Under the pieces are notes generated by a model. The model searched no databases. It saw only the letters and a list, made by a program, of their open reading frames with translations, and was not told the DNA's origin. 64,000 nucleotides of DNA from Candidatus Opimibacter iunctus (GTDB lineage Bacteria; Bacteroidota; Bacteroidia; Chitinophagales; Saprospiraceae), in the NCBI GenBank assembly GCA_016716665.1, contig JADJVH010000009.1:1-64000 (forward strand). The letters run 5' to 3'. Within the stretch, counting starts at the first letter, position 1; every line of letters begins with the position of its first letter. The position numbers and the translations under genes were made by a program. Below, in pieces: positions 27,815 to 36,691 of the stretch.

Positions 27815-28678
27815 TTATCTGAATTGCTGCCGGAAGGCCTCCGGGGTATAGCCGGTGTGCTTTTTAAAGAAGCGGATGAAGTAGGAGGCATCGCCGTATC
27901 CGAGGTGATAGGCGATCTGGGAGACCTGGTTGGCAGTGGACAGCAGGTATCGCTTTGATTCCAGGATGATTTGTTCGTCAATCAATGCCGAGCACGTTTT
28001 CCCCAGCGCATCCTTGGTGATTGCATTCAGTTGGTAGGTGGAGAGGTTGAGCATACCTGCATAGTCAGAGACCTTTTTGTATTGTACCAGGTGGGTTTCA
28101 AGCAAGGACATCAGTTCCTCAATACGATCCTGATGATACAGTGAATCACTATTGGTTGGATTTTTTCTGTCCTGTCTTTGCCTGACCAGTTCAATAAAGA
28201 AGATGCCAAGATGGGCTTTGATGACATCCTGGTATCCTTCCTGTTGAGTGGTATACTCCTGCAGCATATTTGCCAGGATAGGAAATAACTTCCTGCCTTT
28301 TTGGGCATCGAGCTTGCAGATAGTTTTGTGGCTTGCCCTGCGCAGCAGATGCCGTGAGGCTTTGTCGGTAGGGTAGTAGAAGTCAGCCTTAAACTGGATC
28401 AGGTATCCTGTACTTCCGGCCATGAGCCTGAGCTGATGTACCTGCCCTGGCCGCATAAAGAAAAACGAATGATCCGAGATCTTGTAGGATGCAAAATCGA
28501 TCACGTGTTCGCCTTTCCCTTTTTGAAGTGCCAGGATGTAGTAGTGATCATGGCGATGCAGTTCCTGCTCAAGGTCTTTCCCGGCAAGCATGCGCTGCAC
28601 ATCTCGTATACTGAAGTTATCGGAGAGCTTCAGGGATTTAGATAGTTTGCTGATCTGTCGTACCGGGATGTTTTTCAT
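27815..28678 (-). CDS. AraC-family transcriptional regulator
   Basis: A 287-residue regulator. The N-terminal cupin-like sensor domain (LHRHDHYYILALQKGKGEHVI, HSFFFMRPGQVHQL) is followed by a C-terminal AraC HTH pair: YAGMLNLSTYQLNAITKDAL, and YHLGYGDASYFIRFFKKHTGYTPEAFR at the end. I start it at ATG 28678 (MKNIPVRQISKL), where homology begins; the open frame runs 20 codons further upstream. The gene is on the same strand as, and 98 bases upstream of, the membrane-protein/flavoprotein pair, so it is the likely regulator of that pair. The signal it senses is unknown. Confidence 0.85.
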   Translation of the reverse strand: MKNIPVRQISKLSKSLKLSDNFSIRDVQRMLAGKDLEQELHRHDHYYILALQKGKGEHVIDFASYKISDHSFFFMRPGQVHQLRLMAGSTGYLIQFKADFYYPTDKASRHLLRRASHKTICKLDAQKGRKLFPILANMLQEYTTQQEGYQDVIKAHLGIFFIELVRQRQDRKNPTNSDSLYHQDRIEELMSLLETHLVQYKKVSDYAGMLNLSTYQLNAITKDALGKTCSALIDEQIILESKRYLLSTANQVSQIAYHLGYGDASYFIRFFKKHTGYTPEAFRQQFR

Positions 28679-28759
28679 GCGGCCGGAGGTGTTTTTGTAA
28701 CGCAAGGTAAGTGGATAGGAACAAAACTCATCTTGCACAGTCAGAAAGATTTCGTTTTA

Positions 28760-28858
28760 GGGCGCTTCTAATAACTAACTTTATTGAGGTTAAAATTTAG
28801 ATAAAAGGTTGACAATCAAAAGGGCTCGTTTTAACAATTAAGGTTATTAGAGGCGCCC
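28760..28858. mobile_element. MITE-like element with 16-base terminal inverted repeats
   Basis: Left end GGGCGCTTCTAATAAC and right end GTTATTAGAGGCGCCC are inverted with one mismatch, about 99 bases apart end to end, and the inside is AT-rich without an ORF. This is the layout of a miniature inverted-repeat element or of a very long hairpin. No transposase is nearby and no target duplication could be confirmed. It lies at the upstream edge of the restriction-modification island. Confidence 0.5.
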
Positions 28859-28900
28859 TTTACACATGGGCAGGTATGATAAGTCACTGCGGGTTTCAGG

Positions 28901-29150
28901 TTATTTTACCCATTTGATATCGAACAATTTTGTCTCTTTCCAGGAGGTGTATTCAACGATCCAGACTACCTGCCGGATGGATTCTTTAGTAATGATCAAG
29001 TATTGAGTAACTCTCATTCAAATTTACGTACACATTTTCAATGTTACAACCATCTGGAAGGTAGTCAATGTTATGTGCCGTCCAATTTTAGATATAGTAG
29101 GATGTCCCACACTTCTATAGCTAATATATATTCTATTGGCTATCATTTGA
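28901..29150 (-). pseudogene. Decayed gene fragment, minus strand
   Basis: Protein-like stretches lie in three successive frames on the minus strand: NRIYISYRSVGHPTISKIG near 29080-29145, NIDYLPDGCNIENVYVNLN near 29020-29075, and LIITKESIRQVVWIVEYTSW ending at a TAA at 28901. The last piece could also be a 38-residue ORF from ATG 29017. Joined by two small indels they read like the C-terminal part of one protein. This looks like debris next to an acquired restriction-modification cassette. The family is not recognised. Confidence 0.35.
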
Positions 29151-29266
29151 AGCCCAAGCCTGTCAAATGGTAAGCTTAAAACACAGATTATCAGTTAACT
29201 ATGTATAGTTTATTAACTCAATTAGATTTGTTAGATTTGTGATTCTAAAATTCATTCTAAACTCTC

Positions 29267-29827
29267 ATGCCGAAATTAGAGGAGACACTGGTAGAAATAA
29301 TCTTTGACTATTCTCAAAGCTTTAGTGGGAAAATTTACAAGGAAGAATCCAATGAAACAGATGTTTTGATGGATGTTTTTGGCATAACACCTGATCTAAA
29401 ACGTGAGAATAGGCAATATTGGGGTAGAGAGCTAGGGATGTGTTGGCAGCTTTTAGTAACTGAGGTTTTTAGAGAGTTAAGGGAAGACTTTAATCCTCCA
29501 AAGAAATATGGAGATGACGAGCCTGCTGATTTTTTTGTAGGAAAAGAGGCTGTAGATACTAAATATCGTGTTGGATCCGGTGATTCTGGCACATTAAAAA
29601 AATTCCGTCAGTATGGAAGACTTCTTGTCGAAGAAGGAAATGAACCTGTCTTCCTATTTGTAAGAAATGATAATTTACCGGCAGCAATCACTGCTTGTAG
29701 AGCTGGTGGTTGGGCTCTTTACTTTGGAGATGATTCGTTTAAATTCATTTTAGACAGAACAGGATTTGACTTAAAGAGTTGGTTAGTGGCACACAAAGAT
29801 GTTGGCAAGTATTTTATTAAACGATGA
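29267..29827 (+). CDS. Type II restriction endonuclease (PD-(D/E)xK; ApaLI-like?)
   Basis: A 186-residue protein whose core reads PADFFVGKEAVDTKYR: Asp88, then Asp97-x-Lys99, the PD-(D/E)xK nuclease pattern. It is followed by GSGDSGTLKKFRQYG. The latter block and the later region (FLFVRNDNLPAAITACRAGGW) recall ApaLI-type enzymes, which cut GTGCAC; this is from memory and the specificity is not proven here. The stop codon ends one base before the start of the methyltransferase gene, so the two form a classic restriction-modification operon. The DNA is visibly AT-rich compared with the surrounding genes, as is common for acquired restriction systems. Confidence 0.75.
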   Translation: MPKLEETLVEIIFDYSQSFSGKIYKEESNETDVLMDVFGITPDLKRENRQYWGRELGMCWQLLVTEVFRELREDFNPPKKYGDDEPADFFVGKEAVDTKYRVGSGDSGTLKKFRQYGRLLVEEGNEPVFLFVRNDNLPAAITACRAGGWALYFGDDSFKFILDRTGFDLKSWLVAHKDVGKYFIKR

Positions 29828-29828
29828 T

Positions 29829-30747
29829 ATGACTCAATTGAAAATTAATTCTGTATATAAAGGGGATTGTATTGAAGTATTGCGCAAAATGCCAAGTAAT
29901 TCAATTGCCTGCTGCATTACTGATCCGCCATACAATTATGAGTTTATTGGCCATAAATGGGATGATGATGAAGTTAAAAGACGAACTGATCGAGTAAAAA
30001 ACAGCAAAACCATGGTTAAAAATATTCCCTATGGGAGTGGCCTTGCTGGTGGGGTAAGAAATCCTAGGTGGTACGAAAGGAATAGAACAAATACTCTTGA
30101 TTATATTGCTTGGTGCGAGAAATGGGGAAAAGGTCTTTATGATGTATGTAAGGCGGGAAGTCCAGTTGCCATATTTAATAGTAATAGATCTGTTGCACAT
30201 GTGCAAATTGCAATGGAGAACTGTGGATTCTATACAAGGGATATTCTTGTATATAGAAGAAATTCAGGTATACCCAAAGGGTTAAACTTAAAAGGAAAAT
30301 TAGAAAAATTGAACCATATTGATGCAGAAAAATGGGATGGATGGCACAGTGCATTCAGAAATGAATGGGAGGCAGTTCTTTTAGTTCAAAAACCACTTAA
30401 AAATAATTATTGGGAGACTCTGCAGGAAACAGGTGTTGGAGTTTTTAAAACTTTAAATATTGATGGTAGTTTTCAGTCTAATATTTTAGAAGATTTGAAT
30501 AGTAAAGGTAAAAATGAAAAATTTGATCATTGCACAGTAAAGCCTCTTAACTTATTAAAAAAACTAATTGATACTTTAGTTCCTAAGTCTAGCGAGAATA
30601 TTATTTTAGATCCTTTTTGCAGGTAGTGGAAGTACATTGGTGGCGGCTAAAGAATTGGGATTTAATTATATAGGAATAGAAATTGAAGAAAATTATATAC
30701 CAATTATAAAGGATCGACTTAAGAAAATCCAACAACCTATTTTTTAG
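29829..30747 (+). CDS. DNA adenine/cytosine-N4 methyltransferase, frameshifted near 3' end
   Basis: The modification partner of the adjacent endonuclease. Catalytic motif IV is DPPYN at residues 32-36. The order of motifs, with the SAM-binding motif (FxGxGS) near the C-terminus, is that of beta-class amino-methyltransferases. The main frame starts at ATG 29829 and stops at 30626 after ILDPFCR. One extra T in the five-T run 30614-30618 causes this: removing it gives DPFAGSGSTLVAAKELGF, the conserved motif I, and an end at 30747, about 305 residues. As read, the enzyme would lack its cofactor site and be inactive. This may be a sequencing indel, decay, or a homopolymer phase switch. Confidence 0.8.
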
Positions 30748-31151
30748 ATTATCGATCTCTGTTGATTTTTTGATGGCACATAACGTGGTTATATACCAGC
30801 GTGAATTTAAGGCATTCCCTCTGAAAATCAAAGGATTAATGGTTCGTTTTGCAAAATATTTGTTTCGGGTATCCAAACGGTTGCTGAGCTATAGCATAAG
30901 GATGCGGTAAGCAGGTCGAAGTATTCGTTTTTTATATATTCGCTTTCATGCGGTCTTGGCGCTGTGTGTTTTGAAGGGGATGCCGGATGTAACTTTAATC
31001 CAGGTGATCCTCCAATCCGCATAAACCATGATCCAGATAAACACGTACCCTCTCTAGTTATTTCAACTCCCCCTTTCAGGGGGTAGGGGGTCAGAAAAGG
31101 TGCCTCCCCGGATGATGAATTCCTGCTCTCAGCGGTGCGAGGGTAATGGAC
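30748..31151. other. Intergenic after restriction-modification island
   Basis: No credible gene. It contains one half-copy of the GGTTGCTGAGC...GGTCGAAG phrase (about 30880-30924) and a small hairpin CCCCCTTTCAGGGGG at about 31070-31084. The overlapping minus-strand ORF of about 116 residues has no recognisable features and crosses these repeats. Confidence 0.4.
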
Positions 31152-31273
31152 GAACCCCAAAGCACTCGTGTTGTGCACCTACAGCGTACGAATGCTCTTT
31201 CCTTAATCATTGCTACCGATCTATAGCCCCGATGGGACTTTCTTGATTCAGCTATGCAATTTGCCCTTTGCCC
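31152..31273. repeat. Dispersed 120-base repeat, copy 1
   Basis: Begins GAACCCCAAAGCACTCGTGT and ends near TTGCCCTTTGCC. The same sequence, with scattered differences, is at 31985-32103. It carries hairpin-like GCCCCGATGGGAC. The two copies flank the small secreted-protein gene in the same orientation. Confidence 0.75.
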
Positions 31274-31406
31274 TCTTCAGCTCCTTTGGCCTCGGTTGCT
31301 GAGCTGTCGCACATGGATGAGAGTGAGCAGGTCGAAGCATAGCCTCTTTTGCCATTTCACTTCCACTTCCAACTTCCTTGTTCCCTGTTCCCTGTTCCTT
31401 GCTCTG

Positions 31407-31886
31407 TCAATCCACAAACTTAAAACTATTGACCATCTCCTCCCCGGCATTCATATTGAGATTGTAGCAATACACACAGATCTCATAGGCCGTTTGCCTT
31501 GAAGAATCCAGCATGACAAGGACATACACTGGGACTCCGCCAAACTGATCTTTTAAGATGGCCGTGACATAATAGGAGTCCGAAACGTCTGGTATACCTC
31601 CGATGCCAATGCTTTTACTAAAGCCCATATCTTTTGCGAGTTCTTTTGCGCCAAAGCTCAGGTCTTCCATAAATTTCTTTGATTCCATGGAGACAGGTAC
31701 CACATCGATGGAGACCCCATAGTTGTCACTTTCATACCCGAAAAATGATTCTCTATCTCCTTTAAAGAATTCGAGTGTCTCTGGAGCAGTAAAGACGAGG
31801 TTATATTTGTCAGTTCTGATTTCCTGCTGTGCAGAGACCGACATAGAAGTCAGGATAGTGATGGCAAATAGGAGAATAGTTTTCAT
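31407..31886 (-). CDS. Small secreted protein between repeat copies
   Basis: A 159-residue exported protein. The start at 31886 (MKTILLFAITILTSMSVSAQ) gives a signal peptide; the ORF extends 45 codons further upstream, into repeat DNA, and that part is rejected. The mature protein is beta/alpha (YNLVFTAPETLEFFKGDRES, GVSIDVVPVSMESKKFMEDL, TAILKDQFGGVPVYVLVMLD) and ends with a C-rich segment (YEICVYCYNLN). I do not recognise the family. It is flanked by two direct copies of a 120-base repeat, so gene and repeats could move or delete together. Confidence 0.65.
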   Translation of the reverse strand: MKTILLFAITILTSMSVSAQQEIRTDKYNLVFTAPETLEFFKGDRESFFGYESDNYGVSIDVVPVSMESKKFMEDLSFGAKELAKDMGFSKSIGIGGIPDVSDSYYVTAILKDQFGGVPVYVLVMLDSSRQTAYEICVYCYNLNMNAGEEMVNSFKFVD

Positions 31887-31984
31887 TGCTATTGTTTTCG
31901 TTTTATTGCGTATCGTTCTATAAATACCAGTCGCCAAAATAGCTTTTTTTGGAATTTCATAGCTATGTGTATTGTAGGGAGACA

Positions 31985-32103
31985 GACCCCGAAGCACTCG
32001 TGTTGTGCCCCTGCAGGGCACGAATGTTTTTCCCTAACTTTTACTACCGACCTAAAGCCCCGATGGGGCTTTCTTGATTCAGCAATGCAACTTGCCCTTT
32101 GGC
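31985..32103. repeat. Dispersed 120-base repeat, copy 2
   Basis: Second copy, same strand, beginning GACCCCGAAGCACTCGTGTT. The hairpin is better here (AGCCCCGATGGGGCTTTC). It is followed by a CTCCCTTGCTCC tract to about 32172. Confidence 0.75.
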
Positions 32104-32176
32104 CTGTTTAGCCTTGCTCCCTTTCTCCCTTGCTCCTTTGCTCCTTTCCTCCCTTGCTCCCTTGCTCCCTGCCACG

Positions 32177-32914
32177 TCATTTCAGCGAAGCCATCACCTC
32201 TTCTTTCCTCCTCCGGCTTACCTCTACTTTCGTATTATCTTTTAGTACGGCAAATCCATCGTGATCAATAAAAGAAATATACTTTTTATTCACCAGATGA
32301 CTCTTGTGCGTGCGGATAAAATGTTGCGGCGTCAACAAGGTATCATACTCCCCAAGGGTCCTGGAGATGAGGTAAGTCTTACCACCGGTCACAAAGAACT
32401 TAGTATAGTTGCCCACCGCCTCACACCTGAGGATCTCATGTGGTTGCAGGAAGTGCACTCCTTCCTTGGTCGGTAAGGCCAATCTGAAATCCTCAGAAGA
32501 GGAGGCGGACATATTGTGCATGATGTTCTTCAACAGGTCATATTGCTGCCTGTAATCTTCCTGGCCTTCGACAAACCGATGTACTGCTGCCTGCAGTTCT
32601 TCCATGTCAACTGGTTTAAGCAGGTAATCAAAAGCACTGTAGCGAATCGCCTGTATCGCATATTCGTTGTAGGCGGTGGTAAAGATGATCTTGAAGTTCT
32701 TGTTGGGAATTTTCTCCAGCACCTCAAAGCCATTCATGTGTGGCATCTGGATGTCCAGGAAGACCAGGCCGGGCTGATGCTGGTGTATTTTTTCAGCGGC
32801 CAGCCTGGAGTCATTGCATACGATGACTTCCTGTATCTCAGGGATGGTCTTGACGATCATCAGGCGCAAGGCATCCGTAGCCCGCTGTTCATCATCGATC
32901 AGTAGTACTTTCAT
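32177..32914 (-). CDS. LytTR-family response regulator
   Basis: A 245-residue two-component regulator. Receiver domain: MKVLLIDDEQRATDALRL, phospho-acceptor D54 in FLDIQMPHMNGFEVL, Thr in IIFTTAYNEYAIQ and Lys in YLLKPVD. The C-terminal LytTR DNA-binding domain (about 145-240) holds LRCEAVGNYTKFFVTGGKTY and FIRTHKSHLVNKKYISFI. The start at 32914 is where the receiver begins; the ORF extends further upstream into the kinase gene. It follows the sensor kinase gene by seven bases, so the pair is cotranscribed and this is the cognate output protein. Targets in this window are not known. Confidence 0.9.
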   Translation of the reverse strand: MKVLLIDDEQRATDALRLMIVKTIPEIQEVIVCNDSRLAAEKIHQHQPGLVFLDIQMPHMNGFEVLEKIPNKNFKIIFTTAYNEYAIQAIRYSAFDYLLKPVDMEELQAAVHRFVEGQEDYRQQYDLLKNIMHNMSASSSEDFRLALPTKEGVHFLQPHEILRCEAVGNYTKFFVTGGKTYLISRTLGEYDTLLTPQHFIRTHKSHLVNKKYISFIDHDGFAVLKDNTKVEVSRRRKEEVMASLK

Positions 32915-32921
32915 CTCGTGG

Positions 32922-35900
32922 TTAGTTTTGAATGGGGAGATTGATTTCAACTCTGGTGCCCAGCGCAGTGCCATGGGCATCTACCATGTCTATAATTTCG
33001 AGGGAGCCCATAGCTCCACCATTTTTGTTCATTGCATGTAGTCGTTCCATAGAGACTTCGATGCCTTTACTGGTATGTTTCTTGTCCTGCCCTGAAGTGA
33101 TCTTCATTTCACGTGCCTTCTGCCTCCCGATGCCGTTGTCTTCGATGACACATTGTACATGATCTTCCTTATCGGTAAAGGTGATCGACAGATGCCGCTG
33201 GCCTTCCTTGTGCATCAAGCCATGCCAGATCGCATTCTCTACAAAAGGCTGGATGAGCAGGGTAGGGATTTTCAATTCATCGACATCGATCTCCTCATCG
33301 CAATCAATCGTGTATGTAAAGGAATCTTTAAAACGCACTGATTCCAGTTCTACATAGAGTTTCAGGATTTCCAGTTCCTCTTTGAGGGAAATGCTTTCTT
33401 TGTCACTATGGATGAGAATGGACCTGAGCAGTTTTGAAAACCTCGACAAGTATCGGGTCGCCACCATCTCTTCATTGGCGAGGATCATCTGCTGTATCGA
33501 GTTGAGCGCATTGAAGAGAAAGTGTGGATTCATCTGCAGACGCAGACTCTGCAACCTGGATTCGGTAGCTTTTTGCTTATTCTGCAAGACCTCGATTTGG
33601 GCTTTTTGTTTTTCATCTTCCGCACGGATTCGCTGGATCTGATTGGCTGACAACACGGCTATGGTATTCAGGAGGTTCAGATGCTTTTGGGTGAAGAAAT
33701 GTTTCTGGGAGTGCTCACTGTCGATCACGCCTATGGTCTGTCCATCCATGATGATAGGCACTGTGATCTCTGAGTAACGCCTGACATCATCAACGATATA
33801 CCGCGGATCACGCTCCGTATTACCAATGATTTCGGCGACCTGGGTTTGCGCTACTGTGCCCGTGATCCCCCGGCCAACCGGAATATCGATTGGCCGGAGG
33901 ATGGTCTGGTCCATGGGATTCTTGGGGCCATACACGGCTTTTTGCACGAGGACATCACGCTTTGGATCTAACATATAGATGACACATTCTTCCAGGTTGA
34001 GCTTGCTTATGCAGTTTTTAGCAACATCCCACAACATCTCTTCTTCATTTTTATGACGATTGATTTGGGAAGCAAAGTAATGGATCACGATTTCGGTCTC
34101 CAGTTGCTCACGCTGATCTTGCTGCCTGAATCGGTAGCGCCTGATCATTAGCCAGCCTATCAAGCCAAGGAGAAAGAGGACCGACAGGTAAAACCACCAG
34201 GTCATGTAGAAGGGGGCGGCAATAAAGATGGTCACCTGATTTTCGGCATCCTGCCAGTTCTTGTTGTCACTGCTGATGCGAAGGCTGAAAACATATTTGC
34301 CGGGGGGAAGTGAATTATACCTTACCCAGTTTTGATCGACCAGGGTGACCCAGTCATTGGATAGCCCTGACAACCTGTATTCATAATACGTGCGGATCTG
34401 AGGTGAGAATTCAACGGTATTGAAATAGAACGTGACATGCTTGTCAGATGAGGACAAATGAAACGTGGCATCTTCGTTGAGATACGCATAGACATCTTTG
34501 GTTTCGATCCGGTTGATCGAGGCATGCAGGGTGATCTTCTTGTCAAAGAGTGAATCCGGATAAAAGTACTGCAGTCCATGTGGTGTACCAAAGAAGAACT
34601 CCCCGTTGGGCATCTGGAAATAGCTACCTACCCTGAACCCGTATATGCTCAATCCATGCCTGGTATCAAAGGTGGTGAGGCTCGAATCTTGTGGGGTGTA
34701 GCATGCAAGTCCGATGTCATTGCCGATCCACATCCGGTTATGTTTGTCCAGCAGCAATCCTTCTGCCCGGTTGATCAATAGTCCTTCTTTCTGGGTGAAA
34801 TTCTTGATCCTTCCATTGGCCAGGAGGATAGATAATCCCTGGCGTGTAGCGACATAGATATTTTTATTTCGATCTACACCGAGATCAAAGATTCCATTAT
34901 GGATGAGTCCATTATCGGTAGTGTATCGGGTGATAGTCTGCGTGGGTAAGTTGCAATGCGCGACCCCGCCTGAAGAGATCGAAAGCCATAGATTATCCTT
35001 GTCCGTAAACAGGATAAGCGGACAGTTGAGGGTATCAAATGTGGAAAGAAATGAACCACTGAAATGATCTACTTCAAAATTAGAAGGGTTGATCCTGCAG
35101 ATGCCATTCCTGCCGGTGACCCAGATAAAACCATCAGGGCCTATGACCAGGCGGTTGGCCCGTTCCTGCTTGAGCCTGTATTTCTCTGGGCCTTCATGCG
35201 TGATATGCCTGACGAGTTTATTGTTTTTATCGATCACGATGATTCCTTGTGTGATGGTCGTTGCCCACACCCTGTCAAAAGAGTCGATCACAATGGAGAC
35301 GATTTCTTGCGGAGCAGGTAAGGGATTGTTTTTCGAATCTGTAAAATGAAGGAAGCGTGTCGTGTTCGTATTACGCGTCCATACCAAAATGCCTTCCGCA
35401 GTTCCTATGTAGTAGGTATTGTTGTCTTTAGTGGCTATGCCTGCGATAAAGCCATCATACCCGTTTCCAGCCTGATCTGTAAATACATATTGGTTATTGA
35501 CAATTTCATTGCTGTTATAGTAACTGATCCCTGTGGGATTGCAATCCACAAAAACCCATCCTGAAGGGCTGACTTCAATCGTCGAGGTCATATTGGCACT
35601 GATGGAAGTATTGTCAGCGAAGTAGTGTGTATGGCTATAGATTTTTTGTTGTTGTGGCTCGTACACATAGATACCCGATTCAGAAGTGGTCAGGATAATG
35701 CGTGCCGGGTTGATCTTTTCAGCAAATACAAATGTTCCTTTTACAGGCCGGCCAAACTGATCGTTCATGCCCTTGAAAGGCAACGTGGTCGTTCCATTGG
35801 TAAGGTCAATGATTTTGACTTCCTTGCTTTCACGGTCGTAATACATCAACCCATGATCATCAATGCTGATCAGGGCTGTGCAATGTGGGATCGCATATTT

Positions 35901-36536
35901 TTGTTCGACGGCAAGGGTCTTGTAATTGACTTTGTAGAACACGTCCTCCTGGACAAACAGGTAGTGCTGATCATCATAGCGAAAGACCTGCTTGTAGAAT
36001 TTCGTCTGCAGGGTGTCAAAGTGATTTATTTCGAAAGGGGTAAACTGATCCAGGGTGAGGGAATCCATTTCAGTAAGCGAAGCTGCGTCTGGTAACACAT
36101 AATGCCCTTTTGAGGTAAAGAGGAGGAGATTGCCATTCTCCGGACCTATGATCCATCTGGTCTTTACAAATTTGCCTTCGTCATATAAACCAAGGCGGTG
36201 AAACTTCCTCTTCTCATCAATGATTGTCATATTGCCATTGGAGGTCAACACCCAGATGCGGTTTTTATAGTCACAGGCGACGTGCGTGATGTAACTGTTT
36301 TGAAGCTGAGGATACTCGGTGGCGAAGTAACGTTCCACAGTTTTGCCATTGAACATATTCAGTCCGTTGCCCGTACCGATCCAAAGGTTGCCTTCGAGGT
36401 CAGTACACATATCTACTACACCAAGATAGGAGAGGCCATGGCTTGTGTTGAGGTGCCTGAACGTGATATTGCTCTGGCCCTGTGCCGTCAGGCTGCAGGT
36501 CATCATGGAGAGATATAGGATCAGCTTCTTCATCAT
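32922..36536 (-). CDS. Propeller-type sensor histidine kinase with GAF and LytS-like kinase
   Basis: A 1,204-residue membrane sensor. The signal peptide (MMKKLILYLSMMTCSLTAQG) is followed by about 14 two-component propeller repeats (residues 20-690, e.g. DLEGNLWIGTGNGLNMFNG, RMWIGNDIGLACYTPQD), a Y_Y_Y domain (about 690-765), one membrane helix near 775 (WWFYLSVLFLLGLIGWLMI), a GAF domain (about 830-960) and a LytS-type kinase: phospho-His in LQMNPHFLFNALNSIQ (about 1000), N box QPFVENAIWHGL and G1 box EDNGIG. The outer sensor probably reads a ligand in the periplasm. The added GAF domain is uncommon in this architecture. I chose ATG 36536 because the signal peptide starts there; ATG 36533 is equally possible. 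Confidence 0.88.
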   Translation of the reverse strand: MMKKLILYLSMMTCSLTAQGQSNITFRHLNTSHGLSYLGVVDMCTDLEGNLWIGTGNGLNMFNGKTVERYFATEYPQLQNSYITHVACDYKNRIWVLTSNGNMTIIDEKRKFHRLGLYDEGKFVKTRWIIGPENGNLLLFTSKGHYVLPDAASLTEMDSLTLDQFTPFEINHFDTLQTKFYKQVFRYDDQHYLFVQEDVFYKVNYKTLAVEQKYAIPHCTALISIDDHGLMYYDRESKEVKIIDLTNGTTTLPFKGMNDQFGRPVKGTFVFAEKINPARIILTTSESGIYVYEPQQQKIYSHTHYFADNTSISANMTSTIEVSPSGWVFVDCNPTGISYYNSNEIVNNQYVFTDQAGNGYDGFIAGIATKDNNTYYIGTAEGILVWTRNTNTTRFLHFTDSKNNPLPAPQEIVSIVIDSFDRVWATTITQGIIVIDKNNKLVRHITHEGPEKYRLKQERANRLVIGPDGFIWVTGRNGICRINPSNFEVDHFSGSFLSTFDTLNCPLILFTDKDNLWLSISSGGVAHCNLPTQTITRYTTDNGLIHNGIFDLGVDRNKNIYVATRQGLSILLANGRIKNFTQKEGLLINRAEGLLLDKHNRMWIGNDIGLACYTPQDSSLTTFDTRHGLSIYGFRVGSYFQMPNGEFFFGTPHGLQYFYPDSLFDKKITLHASINRIETKDVYAYLNEDATFHLSSSDKHVTFYFNTVEFSPQIRTYYEYRLSGLSNDWVTLVDQNWVRYNSLPPGKYVFSLRISSDNKNWQDAENQVTIFIAAPFYMTWWFYLSVLFLLGLIGWLMIRRYRFRQQDQREQLETEIVIHYFASQINRHKNEEEMLWDVAKNCISKLNLEECVIYMLDPKRDVLVQKAVYGPKNPMDQTILRPIDIPVGRGITGTVAQTQVAEIIGNTERDPRYIVDDVRRYSEITVPIIMDGQTIGVIDSEHSQKHFFTQKHLNLLNTIAVLSANQIQRIRAEDEKQKAQIEVLQNKQKATESRLQSLRLQMNPHFLFNALNSIQQMILANEEMVATRYLSRFSKLLRSILIHSDKESISLKEELEILKLYVELESVRFKDSFTYTIDCDEEIDVDELKIPTLLIQPFVENAIWHGLMHKEGQRHLSITFTDKEDHVQCVIEDNGIGRQKAREMKITSGQDKKHTSKGIEVSMERLHAMNKNGGAMGSLEIIDMVDAHGTALGTRVEINLPIQN

Positions 36537-36691
36537 GGCTAGCCGGCGGCAATACCTCTTCCGCCTTCTTCGTATAGTCAATAGTGTACAGTCAACGGAT
36601 TATTCGTTTGCCTGTAAACTACTGTGATTGAATGTATTGCAAAGTAAGGAATTATTCCACGGTATTTCCTGCCGAGTAAACGGTCAACATG

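Noticed and set aside
30748..30800. attC-like site after the methyltransferase (CATAACGTGGTTATATACC)
   Set aside because: Only partial resemblance to an integron site, no second half, no integrase nearby.
30828..31178. Minus-strand ORF of 116 residues
   Set aside because: It crosses dispersed repeats and low-complexity DNA and has no recognisable protein features.
36533..36581. Extended start of the sensor kinase (RRRRKRYCRRLA)
   Set aside because: It would put a basic stretch before the signal peptide; the ATG at 36536 starts it directly.
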